In this document: positions 51,529-63,900 of the stretch, one piece after another
Layout: the number at the start of each line of letters is the position of its first letter
How positions within the stretch are numbered: the stretch's first letter is position 1
Source: Coix lacryma-jobi var. lacryma-jobi
Taxonomy: Eukaryota > Streptophyta > Magnoliopsida > Poales > Poaceae
DNA length: 64,000 nt
Reading direction: 5' to 3'
NCBI GenBank assembly: GCA_009763385.1
Contig: CM019825.1
Coordinates: 115,253,131-115,317,130 of the forward strand
Notes under the pieces: model-generated
The model's input: only the letters and a program-made list of their open reading frames with translations
Told to the model about the DNA's origin: nothing
Database searches by the model: none
Position numbers and translations under genes: made by a program

Positions 51529-51902
51529 GTGGCATACATGGGGACGGTGTAACTGGTCTTCACTGGCAGAAAGTGAGCTTGCTTAGTGAGTCGGTCCACA
51601 ATTACCCAAATGGAATCAAAACCTTTCTGGGTCTTGGGTAGTCCATTGACAAAATCCATACTAATGTCGTCCCATTTCCAAGCGGGTACTGACAAAGGTT
51701 GCAATTCTCCTCCAGGCTTCATGTGTACTGCCTTGACTCTTTGGCAGGTATCACACTGAGCGACATACCGGGCAATCTCAATCTTCATTTTAGTCCACCA
51801 GAATCTCTGCTTTAAGTCTTGGTACATCTTGTTGCTGCCGGGGTGAATAGAGAATCTGGTCAAGTGTGCTTCATCAAGGATTAACTGTCTCAATTCAGGC
51901 AC
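51510..51902 (-). pseudogene. pol: Integrase zinc finger and first Asp of G
   Basis: HLTRFSIHPGSNKMYQDLK with CDTCQRVK forms the HHCC finger. WKWDDISMDFVNGLP carries the first catalytic Asp. Upstream sequence to 52070 encodes the RNase H-integrase spacer in another frame. Confidence 0.88.
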
Positions 51903-52069
51903 CTTGGGAACTACTAGGCGGTTCTTGAACCAAACAACTCCTACATCATCGATCCTGAAACAATCAGTCTTTCCAGTCTGGACCTTTTCGATGATGTGCT
52001 TGATTCCAGGGTTATCCTTCTGAGCAGCAATGACTTGATCCTTGATGGTTGTTTCGATGCTGACATTGT

Positions 52070-53041
52070 TCAGGCTTCCTTGCGAATTATTTCGATACCC
52101 ATCCTTTCGAGATCATGGCACAAGGAAAGATCATAGGGCTTCGTCATCAGACAGTTGCAGTGTGACTTGCGACTGAGGGCATCGGCAACTACATTTGCCT
52201 TACCAGGATGGTAATGTACTTTGAGATCATAATCTTTAATCAGCTCAAGCCATCTTCTCTGCCTCATATTCAATTCTTCTTGAGTGAAGATATACTTTAG
52301 GCTCTTGTGATCCGTATACATATTGCAGGTACTGCCTAACAGATAGTGACGCCAAATCTTCAAGGCATGCACGACTGCTGCTAGCTCAAGATCATGGGTG
52401 GGGTAGTTTTCCTCATGTCGCTTAAGCTGTCGTGAGGCATAAGCGATTACTCGTCCTTCTTGCATCAAAACACAGCCCAAACCAGTACCAGATGCATCAC
52501 AGTATACATCAAAGGGTTTCTCGATATCTGGTTGAGCTAGGACTGGTGAGGTAGTTAGCAGTTTCTTCAAGGCTTGAAAGGCTTGCTCACAGGCTGGTGA
52601 CCAAACGAAATCCACGGAATTCTTCAACAACTCTGTGATAGGCTTGGCGACTCTGGAGAAATCTGGGATGAAACGACGATAGTATCCAGCCATTCCCATG
52701 AAGCTGCGAACTTCGCGGACAGTGGTAGGTGGCTTCCAATCCAAGATATCTGCCACTTTTTCAGGGTCAACTGACACACCTTCAGCGGACAGGACATGAC
52801 CAAGGAATTGAATTCGATCTAGCCAGAATTCACATTTACTGAACTTGGCATACAGCTGGTGATCTCTGAGACGAGAGAGAACGATTCGAAGATGCTTGGC
52901 GTGATCTTCAGGAGTTCTTGAATAGACAAGGATGTCGTCAATGAACACGACTACAAATTTATCGAGCTCTGGCATGAACACAGAGTTCATGAGATACATG
53001 AAATGAGCGGGGGCATTGGTCAAGCCAAAGGACATGACCAA
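52070..53041 (-). pseudogene. pol: RT (second half) and RNase H of G
   Basis: MSFGLTNAPAHFM, catalytic FIDDILVYS, FLGHVLSAEGVSVD, then RNase H (FDVYCDASGTGLGCVLMQ, ELAAVVHALKIW, YTDHKSLKYIF, NVVADALSRK). Open for 323 codons; frameshifts at both ends. Confidence 0.92.
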
Positions 53042-53103
53042 ATACTCATAGAGGCCGTATCTGGTGGTGAAAGCTGTTTTAGGAATGTCTTCTGGACGGA
53101 TTT

Positions 53104-54246
53104 TTATTGGTGGTAGCCAGATCTGAGATCAATTTTGGAGAACACTCTGGCTCCAGATAACTGGTCAAAAAGAAGGTCAATGCGGGGCAAGGGATATTTA
53201 TTTTTGATGGTGACCTCGTTGAGCGGGCGATAGTCAACGCACAGACGAAGACTTTTGTCCTTCTTCTTCACAAAAATAGCAGGACAGCCCCAAGGAGATG
53301 AACTTGGGCGAATGAGACCCTTGTCCAATAGCTCTTGCAATTGGATCTTCAGCTCTGCCAACTCTCTGGGAGGCATTCGATAAGCTCTACGGGATATAGG
53401 AGCAGTCCCGGGCTTTAGCTCTATGGCAAACTCAACATCACGGTCGGGAGGCAGACCGGGTAGATCTTCTGGAAAGACATCAGGGAACTCACAGACCACG
53501 GGAATATCCCTGACTTCCGGAACACAGGCGGTATTCAACTGGGTGGTTGCTGGTTTTTGAGGCATAGGAAGTTGGAGAAGGAGTTTGGAAGTGCTGTTAG
53601 GAATATCCACTCTCACAACTCTATTCAAGATGTCTATCATGGCTTTATACTGACACATCCAATTCATGCCTAAGATGACATCTATCTCTTGATTGCGCAG
53701 TACTATCATGGTGGTAGGAAAGACATGTTCCCCCAACATTACTGGTATACTGCGGACCACTTCCTTAGTATTTATCCGCCCTCCAGGCGAAAGTATACAG
53801 AAACTTTCTTTTAACTCCCCCATGGGTAACTCATGCTTGATGACAAAAGTGCGACTGATGAAGGAATGCGATGCACCAGAATCGAACAAGACGACTGCAG
53901 GATGATTGGCAACAGGGAACCTACCGAGCATGACGGGCTCTCCTTCTGGGATGTTACTGACGGTGGTGAAGTAGACTTGCCCGTGCTTCTTGACAAACTT
54001 GCCCTTCTGGACGTGCTGCTGCGGTGCACGGTGCTGCTGCTGTGATCCTCCAGGGCCTTTCTGTGCATGCTGGGCATTCTTCTTGGGTTTTGGGCAATCG
54101 CGAGACCAGTGACCAACTTGGCCACAGTTGTAGCATGGATGGTTGTAAGCTGTTTGTGGGGTGGTGATACGAACACCTGGGGCGTTCGGCTGAGTGGCAC
54201 TTTGCTGGTTGGCATTATGGGTGGTGGCCGCGGTACGAACGACCAC
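53104..54246 (-). pseudogene. pol: gag knuckle, protease and RT start of G
   Basis: Zinc knuckle CYNCGQVGHWSRDC, protease VVLFDSGASHSFISR, the flap region VILGMNWM, then the RT N-terminus (FPEDLPGLPPDRDVEF, PWGCPAIFVKKKDKSLRLC, LPRIDLLFDQLSGARVF, RSGYHQ). gag and pol are continuous here, as usual in chromoviruses. A frameshift at about 53100 breaks RT in the palm. Confidence 0.92.
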
Positions 54247-55065
54247 TTGCTGATGGGGATATGGGGCACGGTTTTGGTGGTGGCTGTGGGGTGGTAGATG
54301 ATTCTTGGGCGCTTATGGTTGCTGGAGAAGCTGCTAGACCCAGCCTTCTTCTTCTTCTTCTCCTCCTGATACTGGCGGTTACTTTCCTCGAAAGCGACAG
54401 CACGGTCAACGACATCATGATAAGATCCGTTGAGGTTGTTGGATAGACCTCTGCGAATCTTAGGGTGCAGACCCCTAAGGAAACAATCTCTCTTCTTCTC
54501 ATCCGTGTTGACATAGTCGGAGGCATACTGGCTCAGGTGGTTGAACTGACCCACATACTGCATCACTGTGGATTCCTTCTGCTGCAGGGCTAGGAACTGA
54601 TCAAGCTTCTTCTTCATCAGACCTGATGGGATGTGGTGTGCACGAAAGCGGTGCGGAACTCTCCCAGGTCAGCTGGTGTCCTTCAGGCTGGGCAGCCAAG
54701 AGGTTGGCATACCAAGCACTTGCTGGACCACGGAGCTGCTGAGAAGCAAACCGGGGCTTCTGGATTTCAGTGCATCGGATGAGACCAAACTTCTGCTCCA
54801 TGGTGCGGAGCCAATCATCAGCTTCGAGGGGTTCATCGGCTCTGGTGAAAACCGGTGGACGGGTTTCAGTGAACTCCACGTAGGTGGTCTCTTGGTTGTG
54901 ACGACCACGGTGACCAACATTCTGCTGTCCTTGGTTCTGAGCCATTAGGTTGGCAGCGGCGGCCAAGGCTGCAATGGCATCTGCCAGGGTAGCAGGAACT
55001 GGTGGAGGGTTTGGAAGGTTGGCACCTCCGGAACTTCCGGCTCCAGTGCGGGTGTTCACAGGCAT
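54247..55065 (-). pseudogene. gag: gag of G, frameshifted
   Basis: ATG at 55063-55065 (MPVNTRTGAGSSGG..). The retrotransposon gag domain (WLRTMEQKFG, ARFASQQL-like, SAWYANLLA, MQYVGQFNHLSQYA, FLRGLHPKIRRGL) is shifted once near 54640 and again near 54300, before the knuckle. The capsid function is standard for the family. Confidence 0.87.
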
Positions 55066-55412
55066 CTGTTAAGAATTTGGGAACTTAGCATCCAAAGATT
55101 GCTTTTGAACGAAACTGACTGATAAGATTCATTGATGCAAGGGTAGATAACTGATACAGAAGTTCGATAGATAGCTACTAACTGACAAAGGAAAGGTACA
55201 AGACACGATACAGACTCGACTAGACAGAAGACAGAAGACCAACTAACGTCCCAAACCTAGACTAAGGCTTTAGGTGAGCAGATGGTACAGACACAAGGAA
55301 TCTAGTCGTCATCGATGATGATCATCTCTTCATCGTCATCTTCATCTTCGATGATGAGCTCAGGCTCTCTCCTCCTTCATCTTCAACGTGAACATCTCCA
55401 GCAGGTTCCATT

Positions 55413-55904
55413 CTACATTCTGGACTGGCTCATGTTCTTCTTCAGGTTCCTCCACGACTCCATCTTCTGGATCCTCAGCAACAGGTGGAGCCACGGGTGA
55501 AGTTGGTTGTACAATTGATGTACCTCCTCATGAAGTATATCATTGTACTGCTCAATCTGGGCAGTGTATTGCTGCAGTCCATGGAGTTGGGCTCTGGTGA
55601 CATCTTCGCGGGTCCAAGCATCGTTGCGCTGCTCGATAGCGCGAACTGTGTTCCGATTGGCCTGCTCCAGGGAAGCTCGTGCCTCATAAAACTCCATGCG
55701 AGAAAGATAGAAGTCATGCTCCATGTTCTCCATTTCAGCCTTTAGATTCTTGATCTCCTCCTTCAGCTGCTTGCGGTTGCGGCGGGACGAGCGACGTCCG
55801 TTGGAGGATTCTCCAGTCTCTTCTCCGGTGCGTGGCGCCAGCTGGTGACGCGGCACACCATGCGGTCCAGTCGACTTGCGAGCAGTCCGCTTGAGGATGA
55901 CCAT
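55413..55904 (-). CDS. Extra upstream frame in G (coiled coil, function unknown)
   Basis: 163 codons between the PBS and gag on the sense strand. A basic N-terminus (Arg/Lys-rich, residues 1-50) is followed by a heptad-rich, probably coiled-coil region (about 45-135: KQLKEEIKNLKAEMENME, EQRNDAWTREDV). The last 25 codons look shifted: another frame from about 55500 down to 55290 encodes a Glu/Asp/Pro-rich acidic segment ending in an Asp run. I do not recognise it. It is not gag. Upstream accessory frames occur in some plant gypsy elements. Coding is supported by the coherent coiled-coil pattern, not by homology. Confidence 0.55.
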   Translation of the reverse strand: MVILKRTARKSTGPHGVPRHQLAPRTGEETGESSNGRRSSRRNRKQLKEEIKNLKAEMENMEHDFYLSRMEFYEARASLEQANRNTVRAIEQRNDAWTREDVTRAQLHGLQQYTAQIEQYNDILHEEVHQLYNQLHPWLHLLLRIQKMESWRNLKKNMSQSRM

Positions 55905-56209
55905 ATCTGGACAAGAGATTATAGGTGAGAAAGGCTAGCAAGAAAAAGGTAAAGGCATACTAACCCAACCGACTTAGAGAGGAAGTTAACTTAAGTGATA
56001 ATGACATGATGCATGATTCGTTCCTACGGAACAAGGCAATGCACTACTAAGATAAGGTACATAGGGCTTATACAAGTTGTCTTGCTACTAGTTGCCAAAG
56101 ACAAGATGAGATGAGAGAAGCAATTTGGACTCAAAATAGTCAAGTTTAGTTTTTGAACTTAAAAACCTTTTGAAATTTTCGCAAAAAGATTGCAACGTCG
56201 TAGTGAGAT

Positions 56210-56221
56210 GCTCCGATACCA
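56210..56221 (-). other. Primer binding site of G
   Basis: The sense strand TGGTATCGGAGC begins three bases after the 5' LTR end. Initiator tRNA-Met type with one difference. Confidence 0.85.
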
Positions 56222-56224
56222 CTC

Positions 56225-59200
56225 TGTGACGTAACGACCCTAATCCCATGGCCCACTGATCACTATCAACCACTGACAGTCGATCCGTACAGCCAAGAGA
56301 TTAAGACCGGGTTCGCCACTGGGCTACATCAGTGCCCGATGTCCGCAGGATCAGCTCACAATTCAGTTACAATCTCTTGAACATTTTGACAAATAACATC
56401 GGAGTAAATAGCGGAAGACTTAAATAACAATAGTTTTACAAACCAGTGTTCAACATAAACTTAAAGTGAAATTATTACAGACCATAGTTCAAATAGAGTT
56501 GGCAGGGTAGCAGATGACAACAACTAAAAGATAAAGATACATCACCCAGCCCGAGGGTGAATAATCACTCATCGGCCTCATCGGCCTCTTCCTGAACAAC
56601 AGTCACACAGCAGGGTCCGAGGCATACTGAGGAGTCTGCCATACCTGCAACATGGGTAAAAGAACCCTGAGTACAAAGGTACTCAACAAGACTTACCCGA
56701 CTAAAGAAAAGGGAGAAGACTCAGGAATGCAGGCTTAGGGTAGTCAAGGTAAGGCTTAAGCAAGTTCAAGTATTTTGCAGAAAAGCATTTTTGGTAAACC
56801 TTATTTTTATTTTGAAAGATTCGGTATTCCTTGTTCCATCATAATCCTTGATTCATTTTACTTTCAAAACAGACCTAGTTGAGAACCACTCCCTGTTGAC
56901 AGTCAGTGACTAAGTCTCCATAACCGAGGAGCAGCGTTAATCCGGATAAATAATACTCAGCTGAGGGTCCCTATCCACACTGCATATGTAGCACCCAAGC
57001 TTGCATATGCCAACTCGTCTACCACGATTCCTCCAAGATTGGGCCCGGTCCTACGCCACCCGGAAGTACAGTACACCACTCCAATCCGGGCCTCTAACCC
57101 ACGTGGGTACATGCTACTTCCGCCATCTCTCCACTCCCAGTGCGCGGTTGTCGGTCCAATCAAATTCCTCCTCGGAGCCGAAGCTTTCCGTAGTATGTGA
57201 ATAGTTGCAAGTCTTAGTCAATCAGGCCCCCATACAGGTGGTCCCTAAATTTTCCAGCCAGCGACAAGCACCTCGGGACTCTAACCCAAGAGTACAGGTC
57301 CTGTCAGTTTTTCAACCCTGTCCCGGTCGGTGTCAACTGTTGAGTCCCGGACTACAACATGACGGCACCGTACGCAAGGACAACCTCTCCTTCCCATTGA
57401 CTAGGTACGGATCAGATACTTAGCCAATGGTGGGAGTAAACCAGAAATTCCCATAAATATTCTTAAAGTGATCACACCTTTGAAATTGGCATTTTTATTG
57501 CAAATCTATCATATAGCATTGCTAAGCATTTTGCAACTAGTTTTTGAAAGCAGGTATCGGGTGTATCATTGGTCAAGGTAGATAATGCATCAGATAGGAT
57601 TTCACTCAACTCCTATCAACCTAATGCAATAATTTAACTCAAAAATTTAAAGAAAACATTTATAAAAGCAAGGTAGGGTTAAATGCACCGGGGCTTGCCT
57701 TGGACGGCAAAAAGAGTAGACTCGGGGTAGGTATAAGCGTCGGAGCTCGGGGTTGCCTCGGGGACAGATCCTTCGGTGGCTACCTCGACTTCAGGGCCTT
57801 CTTCGTCAACTATACGGATGCAATGATGAATGCTCATGAGAATGGTGATATGGACTTAAGGTGCAAGACAACCACTGATTCAAGATTACTCTAAGGCAAG
57901 GCATAATCGAAATCTAGGTTGAGCATAAAAGTAACCATTTCTTCCTTAAGCAAAATTGATTAAACTAGACTTTATCATAACTATCCTAAGCATCAACCCA
58001 TAGCATCACAAACATCATAGACCAAAGGGTAGGGGTCTATGAACATCAAGCAATCCCAAAAGTCACTTCACAGGGCATTCAACGCTAACTCTAATCACCT
58101 TTTCTATTTTCTTAATTATTTAAAAGGTCATTTTATGAAGGTGCTCCAAAAATTACCAAATTAATCACACAAGTTCATTAGAGTACAACTATATGGCAAA
58201 ACAAATTTCATAATTTTTGGAGGTCATTAAGGTGCTCAATTAAATCTAGACATTTAATTAACAAAAGGCACTATTCCTTAATTAAAATAAAGCTCAAAAA
58301 TCAACTTGTTTCAAAAGACTTCAAAATTTCACCAGAGACTTGTCATGGCATAACTAGCTCACAAAAAGTGATCTCATAAATTTTGGAGTTATAAATCATT
58401 TTCTAAAAATCCAAAACCATCATTTATTAATTAAAAGGGAGATTTTTCATTTTCAAATTTTGCAGAAAAGTCAAGTTTTATATTTTTATAAAATACTTCA
58501 GAGCATAAAGAGTCTACCACAAAAATTTCAGAATTTATGGATCAACACAGAAAATCACACAAAAGATGAAATCTGAACACTATTCACATGTATGAGAAAA
58601 TTGAAAAACGACACTGTTCTTCTCCTCCGTTCGCCGGCGGCCGGCCGACGGCGGCGGCGCTGCTGCGCCGGCCACTGCGGGCACTCCGCGGCGAAACCGA
58701 GGGCATGGAGAGGTTCAGGAGCTCACCGTGAGTCGATTAAGCGGCTCGGCGAGGGAAGGGGATGAACGGAGGGAGGTGGTCGACGGTGGCCGGCGGAAAG
58801 CTCACGGCGGCGATCGTCGTCCCGGATCCTGAGCACCAAACAAGTCCACAGGGGCGGGGTTAGAGTCGCACGGGAGTAAGGAAGGTGATGCGGAGGTCGG
58901 AGGGAGATGATCAAGGCCGGAGAGGGAGTATTTCACGATCCCGACCTCGACGGGCTTCTCGCCGGAGATGGGAACGGCGAGTTACGCCGGGCAACCAGGG
59001 ACGGTAGAGACCAAATTGAGGAGTGGGGAAGCTGCACGGGCTCAAGGCGGAGCTGTTGAGCTAGTTGGTTGAGCGGCGGAGGGTTCGGACTGGGCTGGCC
59101 ACGGTGGCGGAGGCGGTGAGAGCTTCGGCTCACCGGCGGGGAGGTTTTATAGGCGCGCTCGGGGGCGGAGAGGTGTCACGGGCAGGCGGGTAAGCTTCAC

Positions 59201-60300
59201 GGAGGCGTGCGCACTCGATTGTGCTCTGGCAGCAGGGTTGACGCGCGCTCGGGGCCTGGGCGTGAGCTCGCCGCGATGGCCACGCGGCGGCGACGATCTG
59301 GGAGCTGTAGGGGACGGCGCACGGGTCAACTTTGGCGCGTGCGGGAGCGGTATGATGTCGCGGTTGCGGGCGACAGGTCGGGGCGGGCGTGCGGCTGCCA
59401 GGCGCGTGGTGCACGCGGCACCGGCGGGGCGCCATGGCCGGGTCCCCCCCCCCCTACCGGAGAAGATGAACAGGGTAGGGTGTAGGGTTTGACTTTTGGC
59501 TAGTTTCTGAAATTTGCAAATTACTCCAAAATTTGAACTGTGCGACAAAAACTCAAAACACCAAAGTTGTTCAGAAAAATGAGATCTACAACTTTGTCAA
59601 TATGAACATTTTCAAATTCCAAATAGTTTTTGAACAAATTTGAAAACAGTAAAGGGGACACTTTTTCAAACTTGATTCAAATCAAAATTACTCTGGATTT
59701 CAAACTGAAACTTGAAAATCTGTAAACATGAAAGTTGTTCCTTTTATCAAAACCTACAACTTTGCTATTATACACTTTTCCAGAAACTCATTAGTTTTTG
59801 AACTCATTTTGAAAACTGAAAAGGGGACAAAAACTGGAGTTTGATTGAATTTGAAATAACTCAAAACTTTGTACTGCAACTTGAAAATTTGTAAATACCA
59901 AAGTTGTTTCTCTTTGACAGATCTACAACTTTGCTTTTTGGGCCAATCCCAAATTTTGAATAATTTTTGAATTACAAAAAGAGGGATAAAATCCAGGATT
60001 TGGAAATCAGGGTTTTGCAAAAGGGATTTGAAATCAAATTCTGATTTTTGAACTTTGGCCAACACAAACAACACTCAAGACACCAAAGGAACAAGAATTA
60101 CACAAAGCTAAACAGAGGTGAAATTACCATTTTGCCCTAGTAGAGAGAAGTGGGCTAATTAGGGTTTTTGAAATAGAGGTAATTCACATAAAATGATACA
60201 CTTAGCAAAATGCATACACATGAAATCATGATTAAGATGCTTAATGATGATAATGATGGTATGTCAAGTTAATTACATGCTAAACACCAGAGGTGTTACA
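56225..60300 (-). repeat. 5' LTR of G (4076 bp)
   Basis: Near-identical to 46458-50534. Most visible differences are single-base indels in homopolymers, for example in the GC-rich core. Flanked by the PBS on the left and the gag of F on the right. Confidence 0.93.
57679..57809 (-). other. Exon-like open segment in 5' LTR of G
   Basis: Second copy of the 47911-48041 segment with the same acceptor-like site, phase and QGKPRCI end. No disruption between the two copies. Confidence 0.45.
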
Positions 60301-61682
60301 GCACACTCAAACTCTTCACCGTGTCCTCCCCTTCTGCCTAAACTCCTTGCGCTCTCTAAGCAGCACGCCTAAGCAACTTTCTCTTGGCTAAGGAGGGCAG
60401 GCAGTAAGCTTTCGTTCAACCTCGGAAGAAAGCTTGTCTAGGTGAGAGATACCTGGGAGGTGTCGTCGTCGTCGTCGTTCCGAGGGGTGTGGCTCCAGCT
60501 CGCCTCGACCTCATCTCCGAGCGCCTATGGTGCAGAGGCCTCCCGTCGCCGGCGAAGAAGCCAAGACGTTGAACCTGTCCTCGATCTTCTTCATCTTCTC
60601 GGACTCGTCATCGCTTGAGCAGCGGAGTCGTCATCCGAGCCGTCGACGCGCTGAGCGTGGCGAAGAACGCTCGCTGCTCAGCTTGGGCCTTCTCCAAGTA
60701 CTTCTTCTTGATGTACTCTTTGCGAAGCCGCCCCCTTCTTGTGCCTTGGGGGAACGTGCTTCTCTGTGCTTGGAGTCGAACTTGCGCCTATGATCCCCTT
60801 CCCCGAATGCTGTTCTTTTGGGGGCAGTTTGGCGATGAAGTGGTCGGGGTCGCCGCACTCGTAGCAGCCGAGCGTCCTCCTCCGCGGTGATGGTTCATGC
60901 AATTGTTGTGGAACCGCGAGAACCGGTTGGCAAGCAAAGCCAACTCGTCGTCTCCCAAAGACTCAGCTGGTCCTCTGTGACTGAAAGAGAGACGAAAGCG
61001 CAAAACCGGCAGAGGGGTTAGCGGAAGAGCCAGAAACCAAAGCCATGGACAGGCGAGAAGGATTTTCATAAGAAGCCCTCGCCATGGCGTCAATCTCACT
61101 GGACTTGAGCTTACTAAAGAGTTTGTCGCACGTGAGGGTCTCATAGTTCGGCGATTCGATGATCGCCTGAACCTTGGAATCCCACACCGACCGATCAAAA
61201 GTGTGCAAAAGCTTCAAAGCTCTCTCATGATCGTCGAAAGGCAACTGCTCCTTGTTAACCCTCATCCTGTTGACAATCACCTGAAAGCGAGCGAATAAAC
61301 TCTCTATGCTCTCGCCAGGCTGATGTCGAAAGTTCTCATACTCTCTCTTGTACGACTCGTAGAGTCGGGTTTTGACTTGAGAGGTGCCCTCATGAAAGCG
61401 CATGAGGGTGGCCCAAATCTCCCGAGCCGTAGAGAGGTGAGAAACGCGATCAAACTCTCCAGCGCTCAAACACGAAAAGAGAGCATTACGTGCTCGGCTA
61501 TTGGCATCATGCTCATCGATCTGATGCTGAGTCACACGAGCAGCCAAGACCACGTAATCAGCAGAGTTGCAAATATCCCAGATGGAAGAACCCAAACTCT
61601 GCAGATAGGCCGACATGCGTATCTTCCAATACGCATAGTTCGTCCCATCGAAAAACGGCGGTTTGCCCACGCCGCGATCCAT
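60301..61682 (-). pseudogene. gag: gag N-terminal half of F, right of G
   Basis: ATG at 61680-61682 opens 239 clean codons (MDRGVGKPPFFDGTNYAYWK.. through DELALL-like) to about 60963. From there to the G junction, knuckle 1 (CYECGDPDHFIAKL, last Cys lost by indel), the acidic and coiled-coil parts are scattered over frames by many small indels. Confidence 0.86.
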
Positions 61683-61731
61683 GTCGCCTTCGGTGGATCT
61701 GGAACCGGCTAAGGTGGAAGATCCTTAACCC

Positions 61732-61743
61732 GCTCTGATACCA
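61732..61743 (-). other. Primer binding site of F
   Basis: The sense strand TGGTATCAGAGC is an exact match to the complement of the initiator tRNA-Met 3' end. Confidence 0.87.
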
Positions 61744-61745
61744 AT

Positions 61746-63895
61746 TGAAGGACCGAGAAAGCACGCACAAGGCGACCAGAGGGGGGGGGGTGAATGGGAG
61801 CCAAAAAATTTCTTTCGAAACTTTGGCCAAGTGTCCCAAATTCAACCCCACAAGCACGAACCCAAAGCGTGATGCTCACGACCCTTGGAAGAGGGTGGAT
61901 GATCTCTAGGATCACAGCGGAGCACCACCGAACACAAGCGAAGCAGAGACCCAAAAGCTCCGGCACAAGTTTGCCCCCCCAAAAACCAAGTCCCGACGTA
62001 GATAGACGGCTACGTCGAGAAATCCCAAATACCGATACTAACGAGTAGCAAAGATACCTAGAGAAGTTTATTGGTGAACTCTAGGGCCAAACGAGAAGTC
62101 TGGAAAACAAGCGAGCAAGCCGGGAGAGCAAACGCACTATAGCGCAACCTACAGCTGGATCCCGGACAGTCCGCCGTCAGGCTCCCGGACTGTCCGGTAT
62201 GAGCCGGACTGTCCGCGGTTCCTTCTCGACAGTCCGCCGGCCAACACCGCCAACCAGCAACTCTGCTGGAATGTCCCTGCTCGACTCGCGGACAGTCCGC
62301 GCCTACCAACGGCGGACAGTCCGCCGGTTACCCGAGGGAAAAACACCGAGGGGAGGCAAGCCACTGCTCCGGCTGACCCCCGACTCGCGGACAGTCCGCG
62401 GCCTGGGGGGCGGACAGTCCGCCACCACACAGTGAGGGCAAAATTGGTCGCCCTTCACCCAATCTTCCCAAAAATCGATTCAAACCAAAATCCCTTGATC
62501 CCAAACTTGGAGGAGATGATCACGGGGTAGTTAGGAGACTATCCCCAGGAAATCATCCGCTCAAATCAACTCAATCAACGGAGAATCGAAGGGGAAGGCG
62601 TATGAACCGAAAAAGCACCACGAAAATGAAATCGACCCGATCTATTCAATCACGAGGAGTTAGAAGAATTCCTTTGGTCGAAATGACCTCCTCAATGATA
62701 CGAACAAATTGGTTCAAACGGATTTCGCAAAGACGCACCGGAGAGGGAGATCGAGTGACGGGAAAATCGTGGAGAAAAACGAAGAACGCGAAGAACAACG
62801 ATGAACTCGAATCAAAACACAATCGACACACGATCTGCAAGCCGAAGCGCAAACACACGCTACGACAAGGAGTTTACGGCCTCCTTTCCTCAGAATCACC
62901 AGTACACAGAGTCAAGTCTCTCTGCGGATCTCAGCTAGCTACAGTAGGGGATGGGAGAGCAGGAAGCCTAAGGATGAAAGAGCAAATGACTGAGATAGGG
63001 GAGGAGGGTGTCTCCCCTGACTACTTATCCTATTCGAGACTAAGTCTATTTCCTACTCTACCCCTCTCTATTCTAATTACAGAGCGAACCAGCTAAACCC
63101 TAGGTTATTCTGGACCAACTCAAGTGGTAGGTAGATCCGACGGCCACGCCCGCACAAGTCGTCCGCGTTGCCTCCACGCAACCTTCCGATTGCCGCCACG
63201 TGCCGCCCTCGCTCTGCACCCCCAGTTTTGTGGCCCAAACGGAACAGCCTCCAAACCCCCCGGGCCTTTCCAGCAACCCCCGGTTTTGAGGCCCAAACCG
63301 GAAACCAGCCCACCAGCGTCTGAGTTTTGAGGCCAAACTCAGCAAACCATCCGCGCCCAGGTTTTGAGGCCCAAACCTGGAAACCGTCCTCAGCCCGAAT
63401 TTTGTGGCCAAACTCGGAAACCCTCAGCACCCAGGTTTTGAGGCCCAAACCCGGAAACCGTCCACCGGTGGTTTTTCGCTGGCTCAGCCACCAAACCGAA
63501 GCTGTAGTGGGGATGCACCGCCCGTGCACCCCGTCCACCGACACGTGTCCCCAGGTCCTCGACCCGAGCAACACCATGCCCCGCAAGTCTCTGCTCGTCG
63601 CTGTCCCAGGCTGCCAGCCACACAGCTGATCCTCAGGCACTCCGGTCCCTCAGTCCAAGCCTCACGTCCGCCCTTCACTGCTCGATCCATCGGCATGGCA
63701 CGTCCGTCGCACGGCACGCCCATCCTTCATCGCACACAGTCCATCGGCACGGCACGTCTCAACTTGACCTTCACCTTGCCCTCGATCACTGTCTCCATGC
63801 TCGACACCTGCACAACACAAGCCAAAGAACATGCGATCAAACCCGTTGACAATCACTCATCACTCAGAGACTCGGCATACACCCATGTATCCGCA
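61746..63895 (-). repeat. 5' LTR of F (2150 bp)
   Basis: Pair of 38342-40482. Palindromes at about 62160-62425, hairpin array about 63225-63500. A longer G run near the left end and an insertion in the first hairpin (63240-63262) distinguish it. Confidence 0.92.
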
Positions 63896-63900
63896 ATTTC

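Larger units (their letters stand above)
46458..60300 (-). mobile_element. Tekay/Del-type chromovirus G, nested in F
   Basis: Minus-strand Ty3/gypsy element of 13.84 kb: LTRs 46458-50534 and 56225-60300, PBS 56210-56221, PPT 50535-50550, gag, protease, RT, RNase H, integrase with chromodomain, and an extra upstream frame. Flanks GCAAA (46453-46457) and GCACA (60301-60305) are a duplication with one mismatch, and the gag of F continues on both sides. LTRs over 4 kb with a chromodomain fit the Tekay clade. Confidence 0.93.
38342..63895 (-). mobile_element. Sirevirus F, interrupted by G, perfect target duplication
   Basis: LTRs 38342-40482 and 61746-63895, PPT 40483-40494, PBS 61732-61743. Duplication ATTTC at 38337-38341 and 63896-63900. 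Internal pol and gag are colinear with D but full of small indels. The LTR family is distinct (GGACAGTCC palindromes). G lies in its gag coiled-coil region. Confidence 0.93.
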
